This document shows, piece by piece, positions 34,312 to 42,324 of a DNA stretch of 54,170 nucleotides. Within the stretch, counting starts at the first letter, position 1. Each line of letters starts with the position of its first letter. Source of the stretch: Sphingopyxis granuli NBRC 100800 (GTDB taxonomy: Bacteria > Pseudomonadota > Alphaproteobacteria > Sphingomonadales > Sphingomonadaceae); contig NZ_BCUA01000021.1 in assembly GCF_001591045.1 (NCBI RefSeq), forward strand, positions 1-54,170, given 5' to 3'. The notes below the pieces were generated by a model. The model was not told the DNA's origin. It saw only the letters and a program-made list of their open reading frames with translations, and made no database searches. A program made the position numbers and the translations under genes.

Positions 34312-34588
34312 CGTCAGACCCACTCCCGGTGTCGCCGGACTTGGGGATGGCCAGTATCAAAGCATCGCGGACCAGCGCGAGAGGGCCGGCGCGGCGGTCA
34401 TGGTCGCGCAGTATTAGTTCTTCGGATATCTCGGCGACGCCAGCTTCCCGATATTCATCCTGATGTACGCGTATTTCATATGTCCCGATGGGTCCTGAGC
34501 CCGCGATGTTCCCCGCGGTGATCTCGCCAACTTTGCGTTTCAGCTCGGCGCGGCCCCACGGCCAGACCTCGACAGTTACAACCAGCAT
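34301..34588 (-). CDS. Conserved hypothetical protein
   Basis: A 95-residue protein, MLVVTVEVWPWGRAELKRKVGEI, then PIGTYEIRVHQDEYREAG. The short beta-strand start followed by a K/R-rich turn and YEIRV resembles small proteins found on alphaproteobacterial mobile elements, but I cannot name the family. Its stop overlaps the start of the antitoxin-like gene, which suggests joint function or a shared transcript. Confidence 0.6.
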   Translation of the reverse strand: MLVVTVEVWPWGRAELKRKVGEITAGNIAGSGPIGTYEIRVHQDEYREAGVAEISEELILRDHDRRAGPLALVRDALILAIPKSGDTGSGSDDDR

Positions 34589-34736
34589 ATAATTTTCCTA
34601 ACATCCATATTATGAGGTACGCGTCGGCGGGTTACCCTTCGCCTCCGCTTTTCGCAGGGCCTCATCCAAGGGCCATTTTTCGGCCAATCGGAAAAAGGTA
34701 CGCAGCGCAGGCGCGAGAAGGGCCTTGTTCGTTCCT

Positions 34737-35204
34737 TCATTGCTCGCCGAAGCACACCCCGTCGAAATCGGAGGACGCTGTCAGGCCTTTTTTCGTCAGT
34801 TTGAAGAGCGGCCCGGCCGGATCGAAGGCGGGTGCGAAATAGAGCGCGCCATCGATGAGGCGCGCGCAATATTCCGAATACCAGACCGGCACGAGGCCAT
34901 CGATGCCGATTTCCAGGGTGACCTTCCTGGGTCCGATGGAGGGTCTAGAAACGCTGACAACGATGGCGTCGCATTTGGACATGCACATGGCATTCTCGAC
35001 CCGTCTGCGGCCGCCTTCGTCCAAAGAGACGGCTGGTACGATCAGAAGATATGCGTCGGGTGCGATCAGGAATTGCGCGAACTGGCGCGGCAGCATCGAA
35101 ATGTCGCTGTCGAGATCGAGGCCGGCGATCTCGATGATCGTGAGGGCGATCTTGAGGGTCTCGGCCTCTTCGGCCCGGTCTCTCGCGGTCATATATTTTT
35201 TCAT
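34737..35204 (-). CDS. Hypothetical protein
   Basis: A protein of about 155 residues (MKKYMTARDRAEEAETLKIALTIIEIAGLDLDSDISMLPRQFAQFL), with alternating helices and strands, no signal peptide and no membrane segment. The codon pattern looks coding and the ORF is in line with the other - strand genes of the region. ATG 35204 is preferred over a TTG at 35210, although neither has a strong ribosome-binding site. About 150 bases separate it from the next gene and hold nothing recognisable. Function unknown. Confidence 0.6.
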   Translation of the reverse strand: MKKYMTARDRAEEAETLKIALTIIEIAGLDLDSDISMLPRQFAQFLIAPDAYLLIVPAVSLDEGGRRRVENAMCMSKCDAIVVSVSRPSIGPRKVTLEIGIDGLVPVWYSEYCARLIDGALYFAPAFDPAGPLFKLTKKGLTASSDFDGVCFGEQ

Positions 35205-35333
35205 CGTCAATCCATTCTTGCGGCGGCTCAGGCTGGACGGCCGCTGCTTTCATCTCTTCGTCCCAGCCAAAAGCTGGTGCTTCTTCATTGAGTGATCGGC
35301 CAAGGCCTGGGGCGTCGATGTGGCCGACACCGG

Positions 35334-35936
35334 TCATTCGCCGCTAACGGGCTGCCTCTGCCATTCGGCCCATTCGGCTGCGACCATCGCTTTGCCCGCA
35401 TCGGCGGAAAACGGCCGGACGAACGGACCGAAGCCGAAGCATTGAAGCTCGCGGGCGGGCGCCATCAAATGGATATGCGGCGGATTGGTCGAGCCCACGG
35501 TGACCGGCAGGTGCATCGCGGCGATCACGGCGACATTGCGCTCGCGGCACAATCGTTCGATCGCGAACGCACGAACATCCTCCCAAGCCCGATGCAAGCG
35601 ATCGGGGTTGGGAAAGCGCAGCGTGATCATGACGAGGAGATCCTTGAGCTGGCTACACGCCTGCTCCTCATATTTTTCGCAGAGGTGTTTCGGGTCGAGG
35701 AACTCGTCGTTCGCGTGGGGTGGCAAAAGAACGTCCCAGCGATAACAACTGGGTACCCACGGCGCCGAGACGTCGACCTTTTGCCCCGGGCAAAGACGCT
35801 TGAGGACCGAGGTCGGAACAGTCCGGACGGGACCATTCTTGATCTGCCGGCGCACGACGCCGAATATGAAGTTCGGATCATCGCCGCCGGGAATGGGCAC
35901 GAAGTCGAGGTCACCGGGGGCAGGGATTTTCTTCAT
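35334..35936 (-). CDS. Protein with relaxase-like histidine triad (HLP ... H-x-H)
   Basis: A 200-residue protein. AAMHLPVTVGSTNPPHIHLMAP places H142, H154 and H156 with the same spacing (12 and 14 residues) as AALHLPDRAGDQRNYHVHII (H224, H236, H238) in the MobA/MobL relaxase encoded just upstream. In relaxases these histidines bind the metal at the nicking site. The rest of the protein does not obviously follow the relaxase fold and the length is far shorter. The start at 35936 is firm because it overlaps the stop of the preceding gene (TAATG). A mobilization helper, a degenerate relaxase or an unrelated metal-binding protein are all possible. Confidence 0.6.
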   Translation of the reverse strand: MKKIPAPGDLDFVPIPGGDDPNFIFGVVRRQIKNGPVRTVPTSVLKRLCPGQKVDVSAPWVPSCYRWDVLLPPHANDEFLDPKHLCEKYEEQACSQLKDLLVMITLRFPNPDRLHRAWEDVRAFAIERLCRERNVAVIAAMHLPVTVGSTNPPHIHLMAPARELQCFGFGPFVRPFSADAGKAMVAAEWAEWQRQPVSGE

Positions 35937-36532
35937 TACCACGACCAGCCTCCGATCCGGTGCGAGGCAAGATGAGCGCTCGCCCGCTCGATGCCGGCTT
36001 CGTGGTCCCACTCATCGGCAAAGGGATGATGCTCGGACAGGAACAGACCGCGCCGCATCAGATGGATTGATGGGCCGCTGCCCGGCGGAACGAGCCAGCT
36101 ATCGCCGGCGAGGCTGCGGAACAGGCGATAGCCCAGAAACCATTCGAGATCGGCAGAGCCGGGCAGGGCGATGTCGACCGTCACATCGGTCGATGATCCG
36201 TCGGCCGCTCGCCGGAGCAACAGGACGGGGTGGCCTGTCGCGATCGCGACGACTTCGGTCTCGCCCAGGAACAACGGAGCCGCAGCCGCGGTGGCATGCA
36301 CAACAACGCCCGGCGTCTTCAGAAAGAGGCTCCCGGGGAGCAACGTCGCCGCCATTCCACGGTCGGGACGGGCGGAACTATGCATAAGCGCAGCAACATG
36401 GTGCATGAGTTTGCTGTCGGGGCGCGTCGCTGCGGGGAGTAGAACACTGCCCCTGAGGGCTGTGTGAATCATGGAGCCGGAACCATCGGCCAGGTCCAGT
36501 GAATCGGATATCGTCGAAAATTGCACGGGCAT
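35936..36532 (-). CDS. Hypothetical protein coupled to the relaxase-like gene
   Basis: A protein of about 198 residues (GSVLLPAATRPDSKLMHHVAALMHSS; VVVHATAAAAPLFLGETEVVAIATGHPVLLLRR; DLEWFLGYRLFRSLAGDSWLVPPGSG). It appears beta-rich and soluble, without signal peptide or transmembrane helix. Its stop and the start of the next gene share the bases TAATG. AAGAG lies before ATG 36532, and ATG 36472 is an alternative start. It lies 171 bases downstream of the relaxase gene. Function unknown. Confidence 0.6.
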   Translation of the reverse strand: MPVQFSTISDSLDLADGSGSMIHTALRGSVLLPAATRPDSKLMHHVAALMHSSARPDRGMAATLLPGSLFLKTPGVVVHATAAAAPLFLGETEVVAIATGHPVLLLRRAADGSSTDVTVDIALPGSADLEWFLGYRLFRSLAGDSWLVPPGSGPSIHLMRRGLFLSEHHPFADEWDHEAGIERASAHLASHRIGGWSW

Positions 36533-36668
36533 TGCTCTTAATTGGGAACCCGGTTGCCGGGGTTCGGGCGGCAGCTCTCCTTCAGATGTCTTTCATCCTT
36601 TCAGCAGGGCCACCTGGCTCATCTTCCCCATTCAAGCGGCGGGGACCGCCGCGATCCTGCCTACTTGG

Positions 36669-36694
36669 CGCGGGTTGCGTGCACGCAACCCGCG
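36669..36694. repeat. 26-bp perfect palindrome downstream of the relaxase gene
   Basis: Centred on GTGCAC at 36679-36684, both arms (CGCGGGTTGCGTG) are exact complements with no loop. It is 10 bases beyond the relaxase stop. There is no T-run, so an ordinary terminator is unlikely; a protein-binding site, a cruciform or a transcript-end stabiliser is possible. Confidence 0.6.
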
Positions 36695-36703
36695 TCCGGC
36701 GGT

Positions 36704-39529
36704 TCACCGCTCGTGGCCGCCGCGCCCGCGCGACGGACCGGGGCGTGACGGTTCGGGCGGGCTCTCCGTGCTGCGCGCGGCCCGCGGCAGGAGCAATGTC
36801 CAGGCAAGCGGGAGCGCCTTGCGGTCGATCGGCCGGTCGGCGGTCAGCTTGCCGAGCGCGACCAGGGCGTTCCGCCCGGTTGGCGAAGCCTCGAGTTTTC
36901 CGGCAATGCTCCGCAGGGCCTCGGACTCGCAGTAGACATGTACGTCGCTACCGACCATGCGCATCGCAAACTGCCCCTTGATGGTGGCCTTTGCGATCAC
37001 GCCCACGGCGGCAAGGGTCATATCATTGGCCCCGGGCCATTTCCCCTGTTCGACCAATGTCTCGGCGCGCGCGATAATCCGGTCGGCGCGCTCGCGGAGC
37101 TCAGCGTCGGCCTCGGCCTTCGCCTGCGCCACCTTCTTCTGCTCGCGGCGCTTCGCCTCTTCGCGGACCAACCAATCCCGCCGCAGCCCTTCAAGAAGCA
37201 TCTGCATGTCGCGCGACGGATAGGCTGCCCAATAGGCATTCCGGAGATGCATATCGAGACTATAGGGATCGAGCTTTGGCCGGCCTTCGCCGGCGACAAA
37301 TGGCGATCGGGCGCTTTTCTCAACATGCCGTTTCAACGCCGTGAGCATTGCCTCCCATTTACGGGCATGGATGCGCTGGATGATGTCCTCGGCTTCAAAG
37401 CGATCGACATCGATATGTTGCGACGTGAAGCCCTGCGCAATCGCAAATCCCGTTGCCGTCCGAACTTGCGGTGGGAAGGGGGTTCGGCGGAATTGCCAAG
37501 CGGCTGCCGCTATTGCCTTGCGCCGATCGCTGTCCCCGCGAGTTTCGTTGGTTGGGACGGGCACCGTGCGCGGCAACGGTACCGGAATGACCGGGTCAAT
37601 GCCGTGATCCAGCATCGCCGCTCGCTGATGTAGAGCATTCAGCCGTCGATCCGCCGATGCGATCACCTGTTTGACCGTGATAGCTAATTCCGAAAGCTGC
37701 TGATCACGATGGTGTCGCTGGGCGACCTCGCCGAGACTGGCGAGCACCTGTGCGAGTGTCACGGCGGTCGACGTATCAGGTCTGATGCGATTCAGCCGAT
37801 TACTGACCCGTTGTCCGGCGCCCAGCATGCGGGAGATGGCACCCGCCGTTATATCCTCCAGATTGGCGGCCAGCCCGTTCAGTCGATCGGTCGCCGCAAT
37901 GCGCTCACTTGCGCGATGGATATTTTCGAGGCGAGAAAAGCCTTCTCTCGTCCGGCGCTCGATAGCCTCATTCTTGGCCAACATCGACTTCGCGACCGCA
38001 TTGCGCGTATCGTCGATGGCACCGTCGAATACGGTCGATTTTTGGTGGATCGCTGAAGACCACTCCATCAAATGTGCGGTTTTCTCGAGTTTTTCCGCGG
38101 TAGCGCTGAGGTTCACGAGTTGCATGTGCCTTTCCGACGATTCCGAGAAGGTGCGACGAACGCGATTTGCAATACCCCGCAGATGTTCATCTTTGGCAAT
38201 CTGGCTAATCCGCAGTGATAGGGCCGCGGCGAGAATCAACTGGCGCAGCCCCAGCAATTTCTCGCGCCGCGTCGCATGGGCTGTCTGATTGCCGATCGCC
38301 TCGACACGCTTCTCGTAGGTCGCAATCGCATTCTGTGCTGTTGATGCCTGGAGCGCGAGGCGTGCGTGAACGGCGCTTTCAAGGTCGATCATCTGGAGGT
38401 CCGCGGGTACAACCGCGGAAGTGCGACGAATGTCGTGCAGTCGCTCGGCCGCGACCGATCGCTCGCGCTGGAGCGCCAGGCCGGTTATGCTGATTACATG
38501 TCGCACTCGGCGCGCTATCGCCGACAACTGCTGCAACTGTTCCACCCGTTTCTCAAGCGCTTCCAGCCGGCGCGCCATCCAGGTGGCTTCCTGACCGATC
38601 TTCGCCTGGCCCGCAGCCATCCCGCGGGCTTTATTGCTGAGATGGGTATAGCGTTTGTCGATGCGGGCTGCGGACAGCGTCTTGTTGATCGCCTTGACCA
38701 CGGCGATACGCCGGGCCTTGATGCCTGCAGGCGTATTGATGTCGGCCTCTTTGCCGAACGCGAAGCTCCAGTCATATGCTCCGTGGCGTTCGCACGGCCG
38801 CAGCGAATAGATGATATGGACATGATAGTTGCGCTGATCGCCCGCCCGGTCGGGGAGGTGGAGAGCGGCGGTGTAAGGCAGCCCGCGTTGATCGAAGAAG
38901 CGGCAGATGCGGCGGACGGCCTTGCGGCGCTGCCGGGCGCTGAGCTCATGCGGCAGGGCGATGATCTCGGCGATGTATACGTTCGCATTGCTACGATCAT
39001 GCCGCTCGATCGCTTCCGACGTGCGATAATAAGCGGCGAGTTCGTTGCGGTTTGCCGCGATGTTCGACCACCAGCCGCATTCTCCGCCTTCGAGAGCGTC
39101 TTCGCGCACGATATAAAGAGCTGCCCGTTCGGCTTCGCCGTTTCGCCAGCGGCGCCCCTTGGTCGACGCAAATCCGCGCGCAATGAAGGCGAAATGGATC
39201 GAGTATAGCCCATCAGGCCCGCGTGCGTCCGTCGTTCCGGCCGTGCCGACGAGCATGTCAGCGGTGCGGTGAAAGAGCTTCCTGGCCGTGCTCGTACCGA
39301 TCCTTGGCCGCTCCTCCTGCGGCATGCGGACACGCAATCTCTGGCGAAGTAGTTTCAGCTCTTCGGCCTCTTTGCGTTTGCGCCGGCGGCGATGGTGATT
39401 GGCCTCGCGCTCGTCGCGTGCATCCTCGGCACGCCGTCGCGAAGCCAGGTTACGAGCGCTGCGTTCGGCGGCCATAGCCGCCGCGACCGCCGCCGAACGC
39501 TCTTTCACCTGACCGTAACTCAGCTGCAT
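36704..39529 (-). CDS. MobA/MobL-family relaxase
   Basis: A 941-residue mobilization protein. The relaxase domain (about residues 80-320) has YSIHFAFIARG, LYIVRED, WWSNIAANRNELAAYYRTSEAIER and the metal-binding AALHLPDRAGDQRNYHVHII with H224, H236 and H238. A long coiled-coil-rich middle section and a C-terminal MobA/MobL-associated segment (EEDIIQRIHARKWEAML; YWAAYPSRDMQMLL) follow. Such proteins nick one strand at oriT to start conjugative transfer. AGGAAGAG before ATG 39529 decides the start. No coupling protein or mating-pore genes are visible, so the region would be mobilizable rather than self-transmissible. Confidence 0.85.
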   Translation of the reverse strand: MQLSYGQVKERSAAVAAAMAAERSARNLASRRRAEDARDEREANHHRRRRKRKEAEELKLLRQRLRVRMPQEERPRIGTSTARKLFHRTADMLVGTAGTTDARGPDGLYSIHFAFIARGFASTKGRRWRNGEAERAALYIVREDALEGGECGWWSNIAANRNELAAYYRTSEAIERHDRSNANVYIAEIIALPHELSARQRRKAVRRICRFFDQRGLPYTAALHLPDRAGDQRNYHVHIIYSLRPCERHGAYDWSFAFGKEADINTPAGIKARRIAVVKAINKTLSAARIDKRYTHLSNKARGMAAGQAKIGQEATWMARRLEALEKRVEQLQQLSAIARRVRHVISITGLALQRERSVAAERLHDIRRTSAVVPADLQMIDLESAVHARLALQASTAQNAIATYEKRVEAIGNQTAHATRREKLLGLRQLILAAALSLRISQIAKDEHLRGIANRVRRTFSESSERHMQLVNLSATAEKLEKTAHLMEWSSAIHQKSTVFDGAIDDTRNAVAKSMLAKNEAIERRTREGFSRLENIHRASERIAATDRLNGLAANLEDITAGAISRMLGAGQRVSNRLNRIRPDTSTAVTLAQVLASLGEVAQRHHRDQQLSELAITVKQVIASADRRLNALHQRAAMLDHGIDPVIPVPLPRTVPVPTNETRGDSDRRKAIAAAAWQFRRTPFPPQVRTATGFAIAQGFTSQHIDVDRFEAEDIIQRIHARKWEAMLTALKRHVEKSARSPFVAGEGRPKLDPYSLDMHLRNAYWAAYPSRDMQMLLEGLRRDWLVREEAKRREQKKVAQAKAEADAELRERADRIIARAETLVEQGKWPGANDMTLAAVGVIAKATIKGQFAMRMVGSDVHVYCESEALRSIAGKLEASPTGRNALVALGKLTADRPIDRKALPLAWTLLLPRAARSTESPPEPSRPGPSRGRGGHER

Positions 39530-39589
39530 TTTCTCTTCCTGCTTCGGTCGAGAGGGGGTGGCCGTTGGGTTGGATGGTCGAAATGACAA

Positions 39590-39690
39590 ACAACACTTTA
39601 CCGCGCACCACCCCCTCTCTCTCTACCTCTAGGTAGTGAAACCCATGGGGTGGCGGGTCCTGTTCACCCCCCAACGTCGAACGTGTCAGG
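39590..39690. other. Candidate oriT / control region upstream of the relaxase gene
   Basis: This divergent intergenic stretch holds a polypyrimidine tract (CCACCCCCTCTCTCTCTACC), a CCACCCC / GGGGTGG inverted repeat (about 39607-39660), CTACCT-CT-AGGTAG, and GGGTCCTGTTC, whose TCCTGT resembles the nick core of some plasmids. Position next to the relaxase start is typical of an origin of transfer. No known oriT is matched exactly. Confidence 0.3.
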
Positions 39691-39743
39691 CGTCACCGGC
39701 ATCTATGGGGGTGAGCAGGAGTCCTGATTGGACCGCCTTCGCT

Positions 39744-40409
39744 ATGTCGCTGCGTATGACATGCGAACTACCACTAGATGACGACGTCCTGCTCGGCTTG
39801 TTGGCAAGGCTGCGATCCCTGGAGCGAGACGCTCGGTCGGAAACCATCTTGGCCGAACAGAGTTTGTCTGAACTCCGAAGGCAGGCTCGGGCGCGGCCCA
39901 AGCGACGCGGTGGGGAGGGAAGTGCGGATGCAGAGAAATACAAGTTGGGATCCGTTCTGGTTCAGCTCGGCTTTGCCGGCGCAGATGATCTGGCCCTTCT
40001 GGGCCTGCTGGCGAGCGGGGACCGGGCGCTTCAGTGGTTATGCGAAGCCCGGCTTGAACGGGGCGCTATCCCCTTCGTCGAACTGGTTTCTGCTGCGATC
40101 AGCAAGTCTGGTCGGCTCGACTGGTGCCGCGAATGGGGCAACTATCATTGGCGCCTTCATAACAAGAGAGCATATGACGCCGCGGTGACTTCGTTCATCG
40201 AAGCTGGACCGACCGGCGCGGAGGAAGGTTGGCGCAAGCACGATGCCAGCGGCGACCAGATCGCGCTCATCGCCAAGCTTTGCGATCTCCTCGACGAGCC
40301 GTTGCCCAAGGGCTTGACGAAAGGCGAAGCCTTCGACTGGATTTATGAACGCGGCGGCAATCCCGCCCATTGGCATGAACCCACCGAGCCAGCGGAGTGG
40401 GAGGCATGA
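39744..40409 (+). CDS. Hypothetical protein of a mobile-element type
   Basis: A protein of about 221 residues from ATG 39744 (the frame is open from before 39636; ATG 39756 is also possible). Segments: DDDVLLGLLARLRSLERDA, KYKLGSVLVQLGFAGADDLALLGLLASGDRALQWLCEARLERG, and a C-terminus rich in Trp (EAFDWIYERGGNPAHWHEPTEP). It is helical and cytosolic. It is divergent from the relaxase gene and overlaps the next gene by ATGA. I do not recognise a named domain. Confidence 0.6.
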   Translation: MSLRMTCELPLDDDVLLGLLARLRSLERDARSETILAEQSLSELRRQARARPKRRGGEGSADAEKYKLGSVLVQLGFAGADDLALLGLLASGDRALQWLCEARLERGAIPFVELVSAAISKSGRLDWCREWGNYHWRLHNKRAYDAAVTSFIEAGPTGAEEGWRKHDASGDQIALIAKLCDLLDEPLPKGLTKGEAFDWIYERGGNPAHWHEPTEPAEWEA

Positions 40410-40639
40410 CCATGGATATCGATGCTCTCTATGAGCAGTTCCAGATCAAGGAAAACGCCTTGGCGGATGTGCTCTCTCTTTGCGAGGCGGAGCAGGCCGC
40501 GGGCAGGAGCGGCGTCGGCGCGCTTCGCGAAGCGAACCGGCTCCATGAAGAACTCAAGTTCGTGGCTGGTCTCCTGGCCGAACTCATAGATGACGCCCTG
40601 GCAGAAATCGGAGCGAAGCCGCCGCCTAGCTCAACTTAA
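40406..40639 (+). CDS. Small helical hypothetical protein
   Basis: A 77-residue protein (MDIDALYEQFQIKENALADVLSLCEAEQAAGRS; LREANRLHEELKFVAGLLAELIDDALAEIG) with two amphipathic helices, possibly a coiled coil. ATG 40406 overlaps the previous stop as ATGA. Translational coupling suggests that it partners the 221-residue protein. Function unknown. Confidence 0.6.
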   Translation: MTMDIDALYEQFQIKENALADVLSLCEAEQAAGRSGVGALREANRLHEELKFVAGLLAELIDDALAEIGAKPPPSST

Positions 40640-40694
40640 CGAGAACCTAAGGAAGATTGCCGCTTAGAGTTCCGCAATTCAGGGTTGAGACGTG

Positions 40695-42077
40695 ATGACA
40701 AACAAACCAACAACGAACAAAAATTTAGCGCGCACGCTGTCATGGCGTTTCAGATGGCTGACCTCCCAAGTGGTCGCAGCAAAATCCCAGAGCGTTGAGG
40801 AAGCTTTGGCTCTCCTCGGCAAGCTTTTCAACGATATCCGGGGTCTGAACAAAACCACTGAACAACTGCAGGCCGAGCTTTATTCTTTCGGCCCTTGGGA
40901 CGATTGTCTCCCCGCTGTTCTTGACGCTTGCTGGTTGCCGTTGCCGACCGGGTTGGTTCCCAATTCCAAAGAGGCATTGGTCGAGCTCTGCGAAAAGTTG
41001 CTGGATCGGACAAATGATTCGACGCTGCGGGATATTTTCTTGGAGGGATGGCGCAGCAAAAATGACAATAGGCCTGGAGGCAGGATTTTTGACGAATTCT
41101 GCCAGGATCTGTGGAAAACCAGCCGGACTGACCCTGTTTTTTTTAATGCTGTCGTACGAGGCATGCATGGGACGGCCCTAGATTATCAGGCGCGGAAGGA
41201 GGCTTCGAGACATCTCACCCGTGTTCGGGCAGTACGCCTGATCAGCAGGATGGCGCTGGTCTGGGCTGCCCATGATGTTCAAGCGACTGTCGCAGCGGCA
41301 CGCCTGTCTAAAACTCGCCCGCTAGCTGGGCTGATTGCGGGGTGGGCGCAAAATATGAAGGCGGACACCGTGTTTGCCGTGGTGAGGCCGATCTTTACGA
41401 TCGCAAAGCTTAATTTTCCTAAATACCGGACCAATCAGGAAATTCGCCAGGGCAAGCCGGAAGGCAAATTGTCGAAGCACGACGATGTAGCGACGATTAG
41501 AGAAAGTCTTCCAGAAAACAATCGAGCTGCCTTTGCTGATTTTGTCGGATTCGGTGGGAATCGCGGGCTTTTTTCTCGACGCCGTCGGGATCGTTTCATG
41601 CAGGATTTGCCTCAGGCTCTCGAAAAGCAGAATCCCGAATTCTGGGCTGAACTGAAAGAACCTACCGGTCGATTTGCAGGCATGACCATGAGTCAGGTCT
41701 GGTATCGTGGACTGCTTCCAGCCGAGATGTCGGCCCTAGCTGCACTTCGGCTCGTTTATTGGGAAGAACGTTTGCAGACACATCTTTTTGGAGTGAAGAA
41801 CAAGTATTGGCAGCCTGGAACTTACTTGCCTCAAGATGTTGGTTCAAAAACACGTGTTGCTGATCTGGTTCACAATCTTCATCGTGTTATCTTGCATAAC
41901 GCGGGGCCGTTGAATGGCGAGGCCGTGTCAGGACATGATCATAGTCATATCTCTAATGCAGAGAAATTCATCGCGGATGCGTTGAGCACACCTCTTCCGA
42001 CCGATGGGGAACCTGTGGGCCGGATGAGGACACTTCATGACCTAGATGTCTGCGTCGCGACCCGTTTGGGTCGATAG
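40695..42077 (+). CDS. Unknown 460-residue protein of atypical composition
   Basis: A 460-residue cytosolic protein with a basic N-terminus (TNKPTTNKNLARTLSWRFRWL), a long helical body (VVAAKSQSVEEALALLGKLFNDIRGLNKTTEQLQ; RDIFLEGWRSKNDNRPGGRIFDEFCQDLWK; RLISRMALVWAAHDVQATVAAARL) and a C-terminal half with WYRGLLPAEMSALAALRLVYWEERLQTHLFG and SGHDHSHISNAEKF. No signal peptide, membrane helix or nucleotide-binding loop is evident. Codons are noticeably more AT-rich than in the flanking genes, which suggests recent acquisition. It lies alone between a relaxase-linked gene pair and a terminator. I recognise no family. Confidence 0.7.
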   Translation: MTNKPTTNKNLARTLSWRFRWLTSQVVAAKSQSVEEALALLGKLFNDIRGLNKTTEQLQAELYSFGPWDDCLPAVLDACWLPLPTGLVPNSKEALVELCEKLLDRTNDSTLRDIFLEGWRSKNDNRPGGRIFDEFCQDLWKTSRTDPVFFNAVVRGMHGTALDYQARKEASRHLTRVRAVRLISRMALVWAAHDVQATVAAARLSKTRPLAGLIAGWAQNMKADTVFAVVRPIFTIAKLNFPKYRTNQEIRQGKPEGKLSKHDDVATIRESLPENNRAAFADFVGFGGNRGLFSRRRRDRFMQDLPQALEKQNPEFWAELKEPTGRFAGMTMSQVWYRGLLPAEMSALAALRLVYWEERLQTHLFGVKNKYWQPGTYLPQDVGSKTRVADLVHNLHRVILHNAGPLNGEAVSGHDHSHISNAEKFIADALSTPLPTDGEPVGRMRTLHDLDVCVATRLGR

Positions 42078-42235
42078 TGTTCGTGTGCTGCGCTTGTGAA
42101 ATTGCTGCCCTCGACAGCCTCCTTTAGAGGCCGCGCTCGTGAGGAGGGAAATGACTGCCGCTACGGATCCAAGGACTCTAGCACCGTGCCGAGATCAGCA
42201 AATCAAGATGGCTGCACACTCCCGCAACCATAGAA

Positions 42236-42269
42236 AGCCCACTAGGCTAAGAGCTTAGTGGGCTTTTTT
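42236..42269. terminator. Terminator hairpin, T-tract hit by the IS insertion
   Basis: A 9-bp perfect stem AGCCCACTA / TAGTGGGCT (42236-42244, 42256-42264) followed by six T. It would end the 40695-42077 transcript. The 8-bp duplication CTTTTTTG of the IS element comprises this T-tract. Confidence 0.8.
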
Positions 42270-42270
42270 G
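42263..42270. repeat. Target site duplication, left copy
   Basis: CTTTTTTG, identical to 44294-44301 on the other side of the IS element. Confidence 0.85.
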
Positions 42271-42295
42271 GGGGCCTATATATCTAGCTAGCCAA
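42271..42295. repeat. IS terminal inverted repeat, left
   Basis: GGGGCCTATATATCTAGCTA and the following GCCAA pair with the complement of 44269-44293 with three mismatches. Confidence 0.85.
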
Positions 42296-42324
42296 GTAGC
42301 AGGCGGGGCTAAGGCCCCGCCTCT

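Noticed and set aside
38366..39208. 280-codon + strand frame opposite the relaxase gene
   Set aside because: Shadow of the relaxase; no motifs and no context.
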